A stretch of 64,000 nucleotides of DNA from Halapricum hydrolyticum. GTDB taxonomy: Archaea; Halobacteriota; Halobacteria; Halobacteriales; Haloarculaceae. The DNA lies in the NCBI GenBank assembly GCA_025517565.1, contig JAOPKD010000005.1, positions 62,001 through 126,000 of the forward strand. The letters are read 5' to 3'. The notes beneath the pieces are model-generated. The model had not been told where the DNA came from. It saw only the letters and a list, made by a program, of their open reading frames with translations, and ran no database searches. Made by a program: the position numbers and the translations under genes. Of the stretch, positions 7,674 through 15,801 are shown one piece after another. Positions within the stretch are counted from its first letter, which is position 1. Each line of letters opens with the position of its first letter.

Positions 7674-8981
7674 CTAGGCCGGCGCGTGGACATCGTCGAG
7701 CCCCTCAACGATCGGCGCGTTGACGACCGTTACCGTCCTGCCGTCCCGCGAGAGCCGGAACGCGTCGGCGAACGCACCGTCCCCGATAACGTACCGACCG
7801 CCGTCGAGGCGTTCGGCGTCGTATCCGTCGAGCAGCTCTCGATAGCCATCGGCGAACTCGCGGGCTTCCTCGGGCGTCTCCCAGGAGAGCCGCCACACGT
7901 AGCCGTAGCCGCCGCTGCCGTTGCGGTAGGGGACGAGCCGATCGCCCGCCCAGCCGGTCGAGATCGGGTGTTCGTAGTTGTACTGTGCCGCCCCGCTCCG
8001 GTCGATCACGCCGTTCGTGACGAACATCGCGTAGATCGACCCCTCGCCGACGGTGTCGTGGACGGGCCGATCGAGATCGTCGAACCGCTCCCACTCGCCG
8101 TCCGAGCGATCGGGGACGGTCACCGTCGCCGGTTCGTCGTCGGGGTAGCGCTCGGGATGGATGACCTGTTCGGTGCTCTCGGGGAGCGTCTCGTAGCTGT
8201 CGTCGACGGCCGCCCAGTCGCCCCGGTCGCGTAGCGCCTCGACGAACTGCGGCCCCTCGGCGTAGGGGAGATAACTCACCAGGAACAGCCCCTGGTTGAA
8301 CGAGTCCGAGCGCTGACCGGTCGCTCGGGGCGTCTCCACACAGACCCACGAGGCTCCACAGCGGTTCTCGTAGAGTGCCTCGACGTAGTTTGCGTCGCCC
8401 TCGATCACGCCGCGGACGGCGAGTTGCTCGTCCTGTAGCTGCCGTGACGCGCCGAGATGCAGGTGCTGGTCCTGCAGCGCGTGGACGAGTTCGTGGACGA
8501 GCGTCCCGCGGGTCACCTGTGGCGTCGGGGAGTCGCTGACGAGGACGATCTCTGATTTGCTCGACGAATAGTAGCCGACGACCGACGAGCCGCGGTTGCT
8601 CGCCCGCGCCCCGGGATACGTTTCGTTCTCGCCGATGACGTGCAGGGCTTCCCAGACCTGTTCGTTCCACAGCTGTTTCTCGCTCAGGTTCGCGGTGTCG
8701 GGCGGGCTGCCGGTCCGGTTGCGATACTCACTCCGGGAGATGACCGTCACATCTGTCGTCTCCAGAAACTCCAGTTCCCGAATGACCTCGACGCGGGCCA
8801 TCGTCCGCCCGAGTAGCGCCTCGCGCTCGCTCTCGTTCAGCCCGTCCTCGACCGTGACGGCGATCGCATCGTCGTAGCGATAGCCGTTTTCGACGCCGAG
8901 TTCGCCGGGACCGCCCGGAGCGACACAGCTGGCTCCGAGGGCAAGCACCAGCAGGGCCGCCACACCGAGGAGTCGCCGCAT
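7674..8981 (-). CDS. Hvo_1808-like surface lipoprotein with intact HExxH motif
   Basis: 435 residues with a lipoprotein signal: a charged N-terminus, hydrophobic stretch and lipobox LGASC with Cys19 as the lipid anchor site. It resembles proteins annotated as Hvo_1808 family surface proteins. HELVH at residues 163-167, followed by EGDANYVE (about 194-201), has the layout of a zincin with a downstream acidic ligand, so peptidase activity outside the cell is plausible but unproven. No C-terminal sorting signal is seen. The gene at 9024 encodes a longer paralogue and is transcribed in the same direction, just upstream. Confidence 0.75.
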   Translation of the reverse strand: MRRLLGVAALLVLALGASCVAPGGPGELGVENGYRYDDAIAVTVEDGLNESEREALLGRTMARVEVIRELEFLETTDVTVISRSEYRNRTGSPPDTANLSEKQLWNEQVWEALHVIGENETYPGARASNRGSSVVGYYSSSKSEIVLVSDSPTPQVTRGTLVHELVHALQDQHLHLGASRQLQDEQLAVRGVIEGDANYVEALYENRCGASWVCVETPRATGQRSDSFNQGLFLVSYLPYAEGPQFVEALRDRGDWAAVDDSYETLPESTEQVIHPERYPDDEPATVTVPDRSDGEWERFDDLDRPVHDTVGEGSIYAMFVTNGVIDRSGAAQYNYEHPISTGWAGDRLVPYRNGSGGYGYVWRLSWETPEEAREFADGYRELLDGYDAERLDGGRYVIGDGAFADAFRLSRDGRTVTVVNAPIVEGLDDVHAPA

Positions 8982-9023
8982 CGACCGGAAAACAGGGTTC
9001 GAACGGCAAAGCGATTCCGCTCG

Positions 9024-10781
9024 CTACAGTCGACGGGACGCCACCAGCGCGGTCGACACTGCTGCGAAGACCGCGGCGAGGACGCCGAATCCGGGCCCGA
9101 ACCCGTCGCTGGTCTCGGTCGTGGTCTCTGTCGTTCCGGACGCGCCCGTCGTCTCCCCATCAGTCATCTCGTCGGTCGTCGTTGCTCCAGTCGCTTCGTC
9201 GGTCATCGTCTCCTCAGTCGTCTTCTCAGTCATCGTTTCTCCCGGAGTCGTCCCCTCAGTCGTCGTTTCTCCCGGAGTTGTCTCGTTCGGCGGCGCGGCA
9301 CCGGCACGGATCGCCGAGAGGTCCTCGACAGTCGGGGCGTTGACGATCGTCACCGTCGTGCCGTCCTGTTGGACGTAGAAGGCGTCACCGAATCGTGCGT
9401 CGTCGGGGATCCGGTAGGTACTCTCGTTGTCGGGGACGGGCTGTGCGCCGCGGTAGTCGAGGAGCTGCTGGTAGCCTTCAAGGAACTCGGCAGCGTCGTT
9501 CTCCGAGTCCCAGACCAGTTCGTAGACGTAGCCGGTCTCGTTGGTCTCGAAACTCTCGTCGGTCACGTACGGGACGAGCCTGTCGCCATCCCAACCCGCC
9601 GTGTAACGGTAGTCGTAATTGTACGGATCCTGTTCGTCGAGGCCACCGGCAGCGGGGTTCAGATGGTTCCTGTACGGAATGATTATGTCGTCTTCGTCCC
9701 CACCTTCAGACAGGATCTCGTAGCCTGGATACCACAGCGTCACGTAGAGTCCGGCCTCGCCGAAGGACTCGTAATCGGTCCCGTTCTCGACGTCCAGCGG
9801 CCGCCAGTCCTCGCCCGAGGTGTCTTCGACAGTCACGGTCGTGGGCGTGTCCTCGCCGTACTTGTCGGGGTGGATCATCTGCTCGGTCGAGGCCGGCGGG
9901 TTCTCGTAAACCTCGTTTACTGCTTCCCAGCCCTCTTGTTCGTGGAGGTCACTGACGAACGCGGGGCCGTCGCTGTAGGGCTGGAGCTGGATCTGGTACA
10001 GTCCGAGATGGGGGTCGAAATCGGACGGAACGCTGCTCTCTTCGGGCATGATGCATTCACCCTCCCACTCGTTTTCACAGGATTGCTGATACAGGTAGTC
10101 GACGTAGTTGCCGTCGCCCTCAATGATGCCGTTGCGGGCGTTGACGTTCTCCGTCGTCTCACTCGGGTACGACGAGATGTTGAACTTCTGGTCCTGCAGG
10201 GCGTGGAACAGCTCCTGAGAGAGCGTGATCTCGTCCATCTGCGGCGTCGTCGTGTTCTCGGAGACGATCTTGATCTCACCGTTCGCGGGATCGTAGTAGC
10301 CCCCGACGCCGCCAGCGGTGTTCGACTCCTGGACGCCAACGGCGTCGGTCGACTCATCGACCATCAACAGCGCCTCGTAGTAGACGTTCTCCGCGATTCG
10401 CTGACTCGCGGTGACGTTCCCGTAAAGACTGCCAGCCTCCTCGCGGAACTCGTCACGACTGATGACCGCAACCGGTGGCGTCTCTTCGAACTCCAGTCCG
10501 CGGACGTACTCGACACGGGCCATCCCCCGTGCGACGACGGCGTCGAGTTCGGTCTCGTTGAGCCCGTCCTCGGGCGTCACGTCGATCGATTCGTTGTACC
10601 AGACGCCGTTCTCCCAGCCCAGCCGATCCGTCTCGGGATCGGGCAGATGCTCGTCCGCGACGGGTTCGCTTGTCTGATCACTCGGGGCGTCGACAGTCGC
10701 GGCACCGCTGGCGACCGTCCCGACGGACGCGACAGCGACGGCGGCGACGAAGCCGACGAACAGGGCGGTTCGGAAACGCAT
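9024..10781 (-). CDS. Hvo_1808-like surface protein with PGF-CTERM anchor, degenerate zinc motif
   Basis: 585 residues. A Sec-type signal peptide covers about residues 1-27. The body is clearly related to the neighbour at 7674, sharing the EGD.NYV, HALQDQ and INAP/VNAP-type stretches. The HExxH site reads QELFH (residues 189-193), so the first zinc His is replaced by Gln. A Thr-rich linker (about 490-560) leads to GFGPGFGVLAAVF and a basic tail. This is a PGF-CTERM signal recognised by archaeosortase A, which anchors proteins to membrane lipid after glycosylated stalks. The start at 10781 begins the signal peptide and follows a TATA-like box. Probably secreted and non-catalytic. Confidence 0.78.
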   Translation of the reverse strand: MRFRTALFVGFVAAVAVASVGTVASGAATVDAPSDQTSEPVADEHLPDPETDRLGWENGVWYNESIDVTPEDGLNETELDAVVARGMARVEYVRGLEFEETPPVAVISRDEFREEAGSLYGNVTASQRIAENVYYEALLMVDESTDAVGVQESNTAGGVGGYYDPANGEIKIVSENTTTPQMDEITLSQELFHALQDQKFNISSYPSETTENVNARNGIIEGDGNYVDYLYQQSCENEWEGECIMPEESSVPSDFDPHLGLYQIQLQPYSDGPAFVSDLHEQEGWEAVNEVYENPPASTEQMIHPDKYGEDTPTTVTVEDTSGEDWRPLDVENGTDYESFGEAGLYVTLWYPGYEILSEGGDEDDIIIPYRNHLNPAAGGLDEQDPYNYDYRYTAGWDGDRLVPYVTDESFETNETGYVYELVWDSENDAAEFLEGYQQLLDYRGAQPVPDNESTYRIPDDARFGDAFYVQQDGTTVTIVNAPTVEDLSAIRAGAAPPNETTPGETTTEGTTPGETMTEKTTEETMTDEATGATTTDEMTDGETTGASGTTETTTETSDGFGPGFGVLAAVFAAVSTALVASRRL

Positions 10782-10802
10782 ATCTCGGCCCACGGATTGA
10801 CA

Positions 10803-10812
10803 GTACAAAAGC
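10803..10812 (-). promoter_or_regulatory. TATA-like box for the PGF-CTERM surface protein
   Basis: On the minus strand TTTTGTACTG is centred about 26 bp ahead of the ATG at 10781, fitting a leaderless start. The same gap of about 80 bp must hold the promoter of the divergent hydrolase gene at 10863. Confidence 0.33.
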
Positions 10813-10862
10813 ACACGCGATACGGCACAACTATCTTCGGTTCCGAATCCATAGACTCGCGT

Positions 10863-11435
10863 ATGCAACTGGATCCGGACTCGACCGCGGTCGTCGTGGT
10901 CGACATGCAAAACGGCTTCTGCCACCCCGAGGGGAGCCTCTACGCGCCCGGCAGCGAGGCGGCGATCGAGCCCTGCGTCGACCTGGTCGACCGGGCCCGC
11001 GAGGCTGGAGCGACCGTCGTGTTCACCCGTGACGTCCACCCGCCCGAGCAGTTCGAGGACGCTCATTACTACGACGAGTTCGAGCGCTGGGGCGAACACG
11101 TCCTCGAAGACTCCTGGGAAGCCGAACTCGTCGAGGAGCTCGACCCCGACGACGCGGATCTGATCGTCGAGAAACACACCTACGACGCCTTCTATCAAAC
11201 CGAGCTGGAAGGGTGGCTGAACGCCCGCGGGATCGACGACCTGGTGATCGCCGGCACGCTGGCGAACGTCTGTGTCCTGCATACGGCCTCCAGTGCCGGG
11301 CTGCGTGATTACCGGCCGATCCTCCTCGAAGACGCCACTGGCGCGATCGAGGACGACCATCGCGAGTACGCGCTGGAACACGCCGAGTTCCTGTTCGGCG
11401 AGGTCACCACGCGCGAGGACACCGAGTTCGCGTGA
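10863..11435 (+). CDS. pncA: Cysteine hydrolase, probable nicotinamidase
   Basis: 190 residues of the isochorismatase/nicotinamidase fold. The catalytic triad is visible as D14 (VVVDMQNGF), K104 (VEKHTYDAF) and C137 (GTLANVCVLHTA). D57, H59 and H68 (TRDVHPPEQFEDAH) match the metal-binding set of nicotinamidases rather than plain isochorismatases. It would convert nicotinamide to nicotinate, the substrate of the phosphoribosyltransferase at 6459. The start at 10863 begins the conserved core. It is followed by a GNAT gene overlapping by 4 bp, so the two probably share a transcript. Confidence 0.82.
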   Translation: MQLDPDSTAVVVVDMQNGFCHPEGSLYAPGSEAAIEPCVDLVDRAREAGATVVFTRDVHPPEQFEDAHYYDEFERWGEHVLEDSWEAELVEELDPDDADLIVEKHTYDAFYQTELEGWLNARGIDDLVIAGTLANVCVLHTASSAGLRDYRPILLEDATGAIEDDHREYALEHAEFLFGEVTTREDTEFA

Positions 11436-11893
11436 CCGACGCCACGATTCGCCGGTTCGATCCCGACGATTCGGACGCCGTGCTGGCGCTGAACGAGCGG
11501 GCGATGGCCGCCGAGGGGACCGATCCCGAGGACGTGCCCGGGATCGACGACCTTCGCCGGATCGAGGCCGAGTATCTCGACTCCGGCGGGGAGTTCCTGG
11601 TCGCCGACCTCGACGGCGAGATCGTCGGTATGGGCGGGCTCACGGTCGACGGCGAGACTGCCGAGGTGTTCCGCATGCGCGTCGATCCCGCCTATCAGCA
11701 CCGCGGGATCGGTTCGGCGCTGCTGGATCGGCTGGCGCAGGCCGCCCGCGAACGTGGCGCGACGCGACTGCTTGCGGAGACGGCCCGCCGTCAGCAGGCG
11801 GCGACAGAGTTTTACCCGGCCCATGGCTTCGAGGAGCAGGACCGGCGGTCGTTCGGCGAGTACGAACTGATCCAGTTCGAGAAACAGCTGTAG
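11432..11893 (+). CDS. GNAT family N-acetyltransferase
   Basis: 153 residues with a GTG start overlapping the preceding stop (GTGA), which points to translational coupling with the nicotinamidase-like gene. The acetyl-CoA-binding motif A is visible as MRVDPAYQHRGIGSALLDRL (about residues 84-103), followed by a typical C-terminal EFYPAHGFEEQDR stretch. The substrate cannot be told from sequence. Confidence 0.85.
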   Translation: MTDATIRRFDPDDSDAVLALNERAMAAEGTDPEDVPGIDDLRRIEAEYLDSGGEFLVADLDGEIVGMGGLTVDGETAEVFRMRVDPAYQHRGIGSALLDRLAQAARERGATRLLAETARRQQAATEFYPAHGFEEQDRRSFGEYELIQFEKQL

Positions 11894-12021
11894 CCAAGGA
11901 TTCGTTTGCCCACCGCTTGCTTTCCGAGGATTCGCTTTGGCCGTCTTCGCGACTCTGCCGTTCGCTATTCGAGACCCGCGCTCGGCGTCTCGCTGCTCGC
12001 GGCGTTACCGCTCGCACAATC

Positions 12022-12050
12022 CGAGGTTCTTCCCTTCGGTCAGAACCTCG
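12022..12050 (-). terminator. Stem-loop after fixX
   Basis: Perfect 9-bp inverted repeat CGAGGTTCT / AGAACCTCG with an 11-nt loop, 2 bp beyond the fixX stop. It lies where the fix transcript should end. Termination is inferred from position. Confidence 0.4.
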
Positions 12051-12052
12051 CA

Positions 12053-12379
12053 CTACCCGAACTTGTAGGAGACCCCGTTGCCGGTCTCGGGGTATTCCCA
12101 CTCGACGTTGCCGTGCGGGCAGGCGAACCGGCAGGTGCCACACTCGAGGCAGTTCTCGTAGGCGATCGTCGGCACGCCGCCCTCCTCTGCTCGCCAGACG
12201 TCGGCGGGACAGGCGTTGACACACTCGTAGTTCGTACACTTCTCCTCGCAGATCCCCTCGACCTTGACGTCGAGGTGACTCTCGCCACTGTCGCTGTACT
12301 TGACCGTGTACAGGCGGTCTTCGATCGATTCGCGCTCTATCTCGGGGGTGTCCGGAACGTTGGGTTTTGCGGTGCTCAT
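12053..12379 (-). CDS. fixX: FixX-like ferredoxin
   Basis: 108 residues, last gene of the fixABCX operon. The C-terminal half holds cysteines in the order CEEKCTNYECVNACPADV and YENCLECGTCRFACPHGNV, the pattern of FixX ferredoxins. It is predicted to pass electrons from FixC toward quinone or another acceptor. It lies 2 bp after fixC, so co-translation is likely. Confidence 0.9.
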   Translation of the reverse strand: MSTAKPNVPDTPEIERESIEDRLYTVKYSDSGESHLDVKVEGICEEKCTNYECVNACPADVWRAEEGGVPTIAYENCLECGTCRFACPHGNVEWEYPETGNGVSYKFG

Positions 12380-12381
12380 TG

Positions 12382-13710
12382 TTAGGATAGCATTTTACGG
12401 AACTTCCAGGCTTTCTTTGCGGCGCCGAGCCAGCCGCCGGTCGCATCGAGGATGTGACTCTTGGCCTCTGAGACGTGCTCGTCTTTCGGCGTGTTGTCCA
12501 TCTTGAAGTACGCGTCGCCGGCCCGTCCGAGCGCTCGCGGCAGGTCGTCGAACAGGAACTCCTTCTCCTCGGCGGCGGTGTCCATGAACCAGCCGTAGTG
12601 TTCGAGATTCTCGACGACATAGGAGTCCCGGAGGTTGGTCTCGTAGCTCGCCAGCGCGGCCTCGTCGGTCCGACCCTGTGCGAGCGCGTCGGCGACGGCC
12701 CGACCGGCGTGATAGCCGCTCTCGACGGCCATGTTCGTCCCTTCGAGGTGAACCCCGCTGTTGAGCACGAGGCCAGCCGCGTCACCGACGATGACCGCAC
12801 CGTCGTGGACCAGTTCGGGCATCGAGTCCGGTCCACCCTCCGGGATGGCGTGGGCGGAGTACTCGACCATCCGGCCGCCACGGACCAGCGGCGCGACCGC
12901 GGGGTGCTGTTTGAACTCCTCCAGCACTTCGTCGGGCGTCTTCTTGTCGTGGGCAGCGTCCTCGATTGAGTAGACGACGCCGATCGAGACGGTTCGCTTG
13001 TTGGTGTACAGGAAGCCGCCGCCGACGGCGTCGCCGCAGGCGCCGTCCCCGAAGTAGTGGGCGGCCAGCCCGGCGTCGCCGTCGATGTGGAAGCGGTCTT
13101 CGAGCTTCTCGCGGTCGTACTTGCGAACCTCTTTGACCGAGACGGCGACGTTGTCCCGGTCGTCTCGGTCCTTGAGACCGGCGGCCTCACTGACCAGGGA
13201 ATTAGCCCCCTCTGCGAGAACGACCATGGGCGCGCGGAGTTCGCCGTCGGGCCGGTCGGTCTCGACGCCGACGACCTCGCCGTTCTCCTTGATGAGATCC
13301 GTGACGGTCGTCTCGGTGACCAACATCGCGCCTGCTTCGACGGCCTGCTCGGCGAACCACTCGTCGAAGTCCGCACGCAGGACCATCCAGGAGTTGTTGT
13401 GGGGCTCCTCGCGCCAGGACGAGGGCGCGATCGACATCGAGGTCTCGTCACCCTCCTCGCTGAGCATACTGTAGGTCTTCTTGGCGACGTACCGTTCCTT
13501 CGGGGCGTCGTCGAAGTCCGTCAGCTCACGGATCCGGGGCGTGTACAGCACGCCACCGAAGACGTTTTTCGTTCCCGGTGACGGGCCGCGCTCGATCATG
13601 ATCACGTCCAGTCCGTCGCGAGCCATCGTCAGTGCGGCCGTCGACCCGGCCAGTCCCGCGCCGACGACGATCGCGTCGTACTCGCTGTCGTAGTTCGGGG
13701 TCTCACTCAT
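12382..13710 (-). CDS. fixC: FixC-like FAD-dependent electron-transfer oxidoreductase
   Basis: 442 residues, related to ETF-quinone oxidoreductase. The N-terminal FAD-binding Rossmann motif is DAIVVGAGLAGSTAALTMAR (about residues 13-32). A second FAD segment reads VIVGDAAGLVLNSGVHLEGT (about 309-328). Unlike mitochondrial ETF-QO it has no ferredoxin domain of its own, that part being supplied by FixX. The ATG overlaps the fixB stop by 4 bp. It accepts electrons from FixAB. Confidence 0.9.
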   Translation of the reverse strand: MSETPNYDSEYDAIVVGAGLAGSTAALTMARDGLDVIMIERGPSPGTKNVFGGVLYTPRIRELTDFDDAPKERYVAKKTYSMLSEEGDETSMSIAPSSWREEPHNNSWMVLRADFDEWFAEQAVEAGAMLVTETTVTDLIKENGEVVGVETDRPDGELRAPMVVLAEGANSLVSEAAGLKDRDDRDNVAVSVKEVRKYDREKLEDRFHIDGDAGLAAHYFGDGACGDAVGGGFLYTNKRTVSIGVVYSIEDAAHDKKTPDEVLEEFKQHPAVAPLVRGGRMVEYSAHAIPEGGPDSMPELVHDGAVIVGDAAGLVLNSGVHLEGTNMAVESGYHAGRAVADALAQGRTDEAALASYETNLRDSYVVENLEHYGWFMDTAAEEKEFLFDDLPRALGRAGDAYFKMDNTPKDEHVSEAKSHILDATGGWLGAAKKAWKFRKMLS

Positions 13711-14735
13711 GCTGGAATCGCCTCCTCGTTCTCCTGGAAGTACTCGATCAACTCGGGGATGACCTCGTGGAGATCCCCGACGATACCGTAGTCAGCGTTG
13801 TCGAAGATCGGTGCGTTGGGGTCAGTATTGATCGCGATGACCGTCTCGCTGTCGTCCATCCCTTCGAGGTGCTGGATCGCACCCGAGATGCCGGCGGCAA
13901 TGTACAGCTTCGGGCGGACCGTCTTGCCGGTCTGCCCGACCTGACGGGCGGGTTCGATCCAGCCCTCCTCGACGGCGTCGCGGGTCGCGGCGACCTCGCC
14001 GTCCAGCAGGTCGGCCAGTTCCCACAGCGGTTCGAAGTCGCCTTCAGCGCCCATCCCGCCGGCGACGACGACGTCGGCGTCAGTGATGTCGGCGACGTCG
14101 CCGACCTCGCGTTCGAGCACCTCGGTCATCGTGTCCGCTTCGTCGACGACGACCTCGACCTCCTCGATCTCACCGTCGCGATCCGCATCCGGTTCGGCCG
14201 CCGGGAACACCCCGGGACGGACGGTAGACATCTGTGGACGGTGCTCCGGGCAGATGATCGTCGCCAGCGCGTCCCCGCCGAAGGCAGGTCGGCGCATCTC
14301 GTAGCGGCCGTCTTCCATCTCCAGTTCGGTGCAGTCGGCGGTCAGGCCAGCGTGGGTCGGTACCGCGACGCGGCCGGCGAAGTCCCGGCCGGTGTGCGTC
14401 CCGCCGATGAGCGCGATGGCAGGTTTGTGCGTCTCGACGAGGTGACGGAACTGCTCGCCGTAGGGATCCGATCGATAGGGCTCGAAGACCGGATCGTCGG
14501 CGATCAGTACCTTGTCGGCCCCGCGTGCGATGCACTGTTCGGGGATGTCCGTCTCGTCGATGTTCTCGCCCATCACCAGGGCGACGAGGTTCTCGCCGCG
14601 CTCGTCGGCCAGGTCCCGGCCCTTGCTCAGCAGTTCCCAGGTGACATTCGCGACTTCACCGTCGTGCTGCTCGACGAACACCCAGACGTCCTCGTGTTCC
14701 TCGATGTCGGCACTGGTGTCACTCGTGGCTGCCAT
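13707..14735 (-). CDS. fixB: Electron transfer flavoprotein alpha subunit (FixB/EtfA)
   Basis: 342 residues. The C-terminal FAD-binding domain is clear: RQVGQTGKTVRPKLYIAAGI, SGAIQHLEGMDDSETVIAIN and the following acidic stretch match the EtfA signature. The N-terminal half is the alpha/beta ETF domain starting near WVFVEQHDGEVANVTWELL. It pairs with FixA as a heterodimer. The gene follows fixA by 1 bp and overlaps fixC by 4 bp. Confidence 0.92.
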   Translation of the reverse strand: MAATSDTSADIEEHEDVWVFVEQHDGEVANVTWELLSKGRDLADERGENLVALVMGENIDETDIPEQCIARGADKVLIADDPVFEPYRSDPYGEQFRHLVETHKPAIALIGGTHTGRDFAGRVAVPTHAGLTADCTELEMEDGRYEMRRPAFGGDALATIICPEHRPQMSTVRPGVFPAAEPDADRDGEIEEVEVVVDEADTMTEVLEREVGDVADITDADVVVAGGMGAEGDFEPLWELADLLDGEVAATRDAVEEGWIEPARQVGQTGKTVRPKLYIAAGISGAIQHLEGMDDSETVIAINTDPNAPIFDNADYGIVGDLHEVIPELIEYFQENEEAIPA

Positions 14736-14736
14736 C

Positions 14737-15516
14737 TCAGAGCACCTCCGCTATCTGTTCGGCGAGTTCGTCGGTTTCGTCGACGACCTCCTGTTCGCGC
14801 GGCACCGGATCGGCCGTGTCCATCCCACCGACCTGCGTCGGGGAGACGGCAAGCCCGACCTCGTCCTCGATGCCGAGATCTTCGGCCGTCCAGGTCTCGG
14901 GTTCGAAGTCGGTCTCGGCGTAGATCTTCCGGTGCAGCCCCGCGGGACGGGGGTCGTTCTCGCCGAAGCCCATCGCGACGACGACCGGGAGTTCGGCGGC
15001 GACGCGCTCGTAGCCGCCCTCGACGTCACGTTTGGCAACGAGCTTGTCCTCCTCCGGGCGCGACTCGAGTTCTTCGACGTAGGTGAGTTGCGCCCAGCCG
15101 TTGTGGGCGGCGATCCCCGGCGGGACCTGGCCGGTCGAGGAGTCGGTCGTCTCCTCGCCGCCGAAGACCACGTCAGCGTCCAGTTCTTCGGCCGCGCGTG
15201 CGAGCGCGAGGCTCGTCGGCCAGGTGTCGCTGCCACCGAAGGCCGGGTCCGACAGGAGCACGCCGTCGTCGGCACCCATCCCGACGGCCACGCGCAACAC
15301 TGCGTCGGCGTTCGGTGGTCCCATCGAGAGGGCCGTCACCGTCCCGCCGACCTCGTCGCGCAGTTCCAGCGCCGCTTCGACCGCGTTGTAATCCGGGGCG
15401 TTCATCACGGCCTCGGCGTCGGAGCGATTCAACCGTCCCGTTTCCGGGTCTATCGAGACGTCGTCCGCGTCGGGTACCTGCTTGACGCAGACGACTATAT
15501 TCCATCCATCTGTCAT
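14737..15516 (-). CDS. fixA: Electron transfer flavoprotein beta subunit (FixA/EtfB)
   Basis: 259 residues, first gene of the fixABCX operon. The diagnostic N-terminus is IVVCVKQVPDADDVSIDPET, followed by NAPDYNAVEAALEL and, near residue 110, VVFGGEETTDSSTGQVPPGI. In Fix systems FixAB bifurcates electrons from NADH to ferredoxin/flavodoxin and quinone. Whether this one bifurcates cannot be read here. The start at 15516 is the first Met of the conserved frame. Palindromic sequences cover the promoter region just upstream. Confidence 0.9.
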   Translation of the reverse strand: MTDGWNIVVCVKQVPDADDVSIDPETGRLNRSDAEAVMNAPDYNAVEAALELRDEVGGTVTALSMGPPNADAVLRVAVGMGADDGVLLSDPAFGGSDTWPTSLALARAAEELDADVVFGGEETTDSSTGQVPPGIAAHNGWAQLTYVEELESRPEEDKLVAKRDVEGGYERVAAELPVVVAMGFGENDPRPAGLHRKIYAETDFEPETWTAEDLGIEDEVGLAVSPTQVGGMDTADPVPREQEVVDETDELAEQIAEVL

Positions 15517-15524
15517 TGTATGAC

Positions 15525-15759
15525 CCCCATATATCGGGTGTGGGGTTACTCTTCACTCGGAAAACAGAGCCTTATCTTAGTAAACAAACGCCACATTCCC
15601 AGCGCGTGAGAACCCCCACCCTGCAGCGGCAGGTTCAAATATGAGAGGGTCTGCACGGCGTCACGCGCCCGATTCTTCTCCACACCCGTCTGTGACACCG
15701 CCCCCCTATATACGGGGTTACAGAATCGCGTATAGAGAGGGATTGCAGAATCGCGTATA
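15525..15759. promoter_or_regulatory. Divergent fixA / DUF5787 control region with related dyads
   Basis: The 285-bp gap between divergent genes holds CCCCATATATCGGGTGTGGGG (15525-15545) near fixA and CCCCCTATATACGGGG (15702-15717) on the other side. Both are TATA-containing dyads with C/G-run arms. A 14-bp direct repeat CAGAATCGCGTATA occurs at 15721-15734 and 15746-15759, 25 bp apart, ahead of the GTG at 15802. Together these look like TATA boxes overlapped by operators. No regulator can be named. Confidence 0.42.
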
Positions 15760-15801
15760 TCGCGGCGAGACGCTTTTGCCCGTCGGGACGAATCTCTCGA
15801 C

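Noticed and set aside
9369..10862. Possible long N-terminal extension of the nicotinamidase-like protein
   Set aside because: The upstream part is antisense to the surface-protein gene. The hydrolase core begins at 10863 with a normal N-terminus.
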